From UBA5336 sp039818165 (GTDB lineage Bacteria; Pseudomonadota; Alphaproteobacteria; Caulobacterales; Hyphomonadaceae): 14,849 bases of DNA. The notes beneath the pieces were generated by a model. That model searched no databases. It was not told the origin of the DNA and saw nothing but the letters and a program-made list of their open reading frames with translations. This document shows, piece after piece, positions 14,088 through 14,849 of this stretch. Made by a program: the position numbers and the translations under genes. Numbering within the stretch: the first letter of the stretch is position 1; each line of letters starts with the position of its first letter. The stretch spans positions 1 to 14,849 of the forward strand of contig JBCBUL010000042.1 in NCBI GenBank assembly GCA_039818165.1. Direction: 5' to 3'.

Positions 14088-14515
14088 TCTGTTTCTCCAG
14101 TTTTGTTGGTTTGTCCCGAAAGGAAAAAGGCGATGCCCCAGGCGGCGAAGAACAGGGGAACGAACCAGAGGGCCAGCACCTCCCCAATCACGCCGAGCGC
14201 CTGCAGAAAGCCCAGGAAGAATGCGAGGCTCAGCGACACCATCGCGCCCTGGGCAATGGCGCGCAGTTGGCACAGGCGCGTGAACTCGTCGGTTTCTTCC
14301 ACGAAGCGCAGCATCAGCAAAAAGACCACAATGATCGGGGCCGTGATGCCCGCCGCCAGCGCGGTCAGGGCGACCGGCCCCTCGATCAGGCCGTTATTGA
14401 AGGCCGCCAGACCGGCCAGACATATCCCCGAATAGGCCGCCATGGCCGGGGCAAAAGCGCGTCGATAGCGCTGGTTCGCCTGTTTGAACGTGAATTTCGT
14501 CACCTGTTGCTCCAT
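14084..14515 (-). CDS. Small four-helix membrane protein, first gene of the XRE operon
   Basis: A 143-residue protein with a basic N terminus (KQANQRYRRAF) and four hydrophobic segments at about 22-39, 47-69, 90-107 and 113-133. The charged loop RFVEETDEFTRLCQLRAIAQGA (70-91) between helices 2 and 3 is shared with the gene two places downstream. The ATG at 14515 is chosen because it keeps the CTTGTC/GACAAG repeat block as upstream regulatory DNA; the frame stays open to a start at 14602, but that 29-residue extension would translate the repeats and looks unlike protein. No strong Shine-Dalgarno is seen before 14515. It overlaps the next gene as ATGA. Family name and function unknown to me. 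Confidence 0.8.
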   Translation of the reverse strand: MEQQVTKFTFKQANQRYRRAFAPAMAAYSGICLAGLAAFNNGLIEGPVALTALAAGITAPIIVVFLLMLRFVEETDEFTRLCQLRAIAQGAMVSLSLAFFLGFLQALGVIGEVLALWFVPLFFAAWGIAFFLSGQTNKTGETE

Positions 14516-14522
14516 CAAGTGT

Positions 14523-14588
14523 GCTTGTCTTTTTGACAAGCTCACTTTCCAATATGACAAGGATACTTGTCTATCAAGCGACCTTGTC
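14523..14588 (-). promoter_or_regulatory. Operator array of CTTGTC/GACAAG repeats over a promoter
   Basis: Five copies of one hexamer occur in 66 bases: CTTGTC at 14524, 14566 and 14583, and GACAAG at 14535 and 14556. GCTTGTC-N5-GACAAGC (14523-14541) is a perfect 7-bp inverted repeat; GACAAG-N4-CTTGTC (14556-14571) is a second one in the opposite sense. The two GACAAG copies are 21 bp apart and CTTGTC copies at 14524 and 14566 are 42 bp apart, which is whole helical turns. On the minus strand TTGACA (14590 to 14585) overlaps one copy and could be a -35 element, with AAGTAT or AGTATC near 14562-14568 as -10. The site fits control of the downstream four-gene operon by its own XRE regulator. Confidence 0.6.
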
Positions 14589-14633
14589 AAACTTGCCAGC
14601 ACAGGCGTCCCCTCGGCGCGAAGCAGCAGGGCA

Positions 14634-14753
14634 TCAGCTCTGAGGTGATGGACGAGCCGGGGGCGCCCCCTGGCGGGCGAGCACGGCCAGGTGAATCTCC
14701 ATCAGGACATCCATGTCCTGGTCTGCCTCCAGCAAAGTGGTCTGGTCTTTGAG
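14634..14753 (-). pseudogene. Possible 3' gene remnant beside the insertion element
   Basis: On the minus strand an open stretch between stops reads LKDQTTLLEADQDMDVL, MEIHLAVLARQG, then a proline-rich end and TGA. The codons favour G or C at the third position and the peptide is amphipathic, as in a genuine C terminus, but there is no start signal and the frame is closed at its upstream side where the transposase region begins. It may be the tail of a gene cut by the insertion sequence. The perfect 12-bp palindrome GGGGGCGCCCCC (14659-14670) lies inside it. The protein family is not recognised; chance coding potential cannot be excluded. Confidence 0.25.
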
Positions 14754-14784
14754 TTAGTCGCGGCTCCAATTCAGGAGTTGAGAC

Positions 14785-14849
14785 ATGGGCAAGAGAGCGA
14801 AGCCTGAGGAGATCATCGCGAAGCTTCGAGAGATCGAGGTTCGGATGGG
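14785..14849 (+). mobile_element. IS3-family transposase OrfA, N-terminal fragment (cut by window edge)
   Basis: The first 21 residues, MGKRAKPEEIIAKLREIE then VRMG, match the N terminus of IS3-family OrfA proteins, whose helix-turn-helix domain starts with a K-x-PEEI(I/V)AKLR pattern. AGGAG lies 7 bases before the ATG. The gene and the rest of the element continue beyond the right edge. The left end of the element must lie between about 14650 and 14784. TGGTCTGGTC at 14738 begins with TG as IS3 ends do, but without the right end the terminal repeat cannot be confirmed. Confidence 0.8.

Noticed and set aside
14516..14602. N-terminal extension of the first membrane gene to a start at 14602
   Set aside because: The 29 extra residues would be coded by the hexamer repeats and promoter-like TTGACA; the homologous gene at 13255-13665 has no such extension.
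14659..14670. GGGGGCGCCCCC palindrome as a terminator
   Set aside because: A perfect palindrome with no loop and no T run on either strand; it cannot fold as a usual intrinsic terminator.
14738..14763. Left terminal inverted repeat of the IS3-type element
   Set aside because: It begins with TG, as IS3 ends do, but the other end is outside the window, so the repeat cannot be verified.

Overview
The window looks like chromosomal DNA from a GC-rich alphaproteobacterium. The clues are a RegB/RegA (ActS/ActR) redox two-component pair beside a Sco/SenC copper protein, an SOS box of the alphaproteobacterial form GTTC-N7-GTTC in front of imuA, and compact tail-to-head gene packing. A Caulobacterales/Hyphomonadaceae-like or related marine lineage fits, but that placement is an impression and not a measurement. 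No rRNA, tRNA or CRISPR array was recognised.

Left part (1-2255). The window opens inside the 5' end of nrdB (class Ia ribonucleotide reductase small subunit, minus strand), preceded by two NrdR-like boxes 32 bp apart. A DUF2306 membrane protein (minus) and a membrane-anchored AraC-type regulator (plus) diverge from a short region that carries a perfect TCAAAGG-N9-CCTTTGA inverted repeat.

Redox and SOS part (2252-5689). regB and regA form a minus-strand operon, and a Sco lipoprotein gene diverges from regB. imuA converges on sco; it has a textbook LexA-controlled promoter, but imuB and dnaE2 are not next to it.

Metabolic and membrane part (5722-13029). A minus-strand run reads small membrane peptide, CaCA-type cation exchanger, pteridine-reductase-like SDR, then low-specificity threonine aldolase, with very short gaps and a one-base stop/start overlap. 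A CDP-alcohol phosphatidyltransferase (minus) then diverges from a large DUF2339 multi-pass protein (plus), which is followed 9 bases later by dapB of the lysine/diaminopimelate pathway.

Right part (13036-14849). The least understood block is a four-gene minus-strand operon: three small four-helix membrane proteins, two of them clear paralogues and the third a diverged one, followed by a 71-residue CylR2-like XRE regulator. Its upstream region holds five copies of the hexamer CTTGTC/GACAAG arranged as inverted repeats over a likely promoter, which suggests autoregulation by the encoded regulator. Immediately beyond lies the start of an IS3-type transposase gene, so a mobile element borders this block at the window edge.
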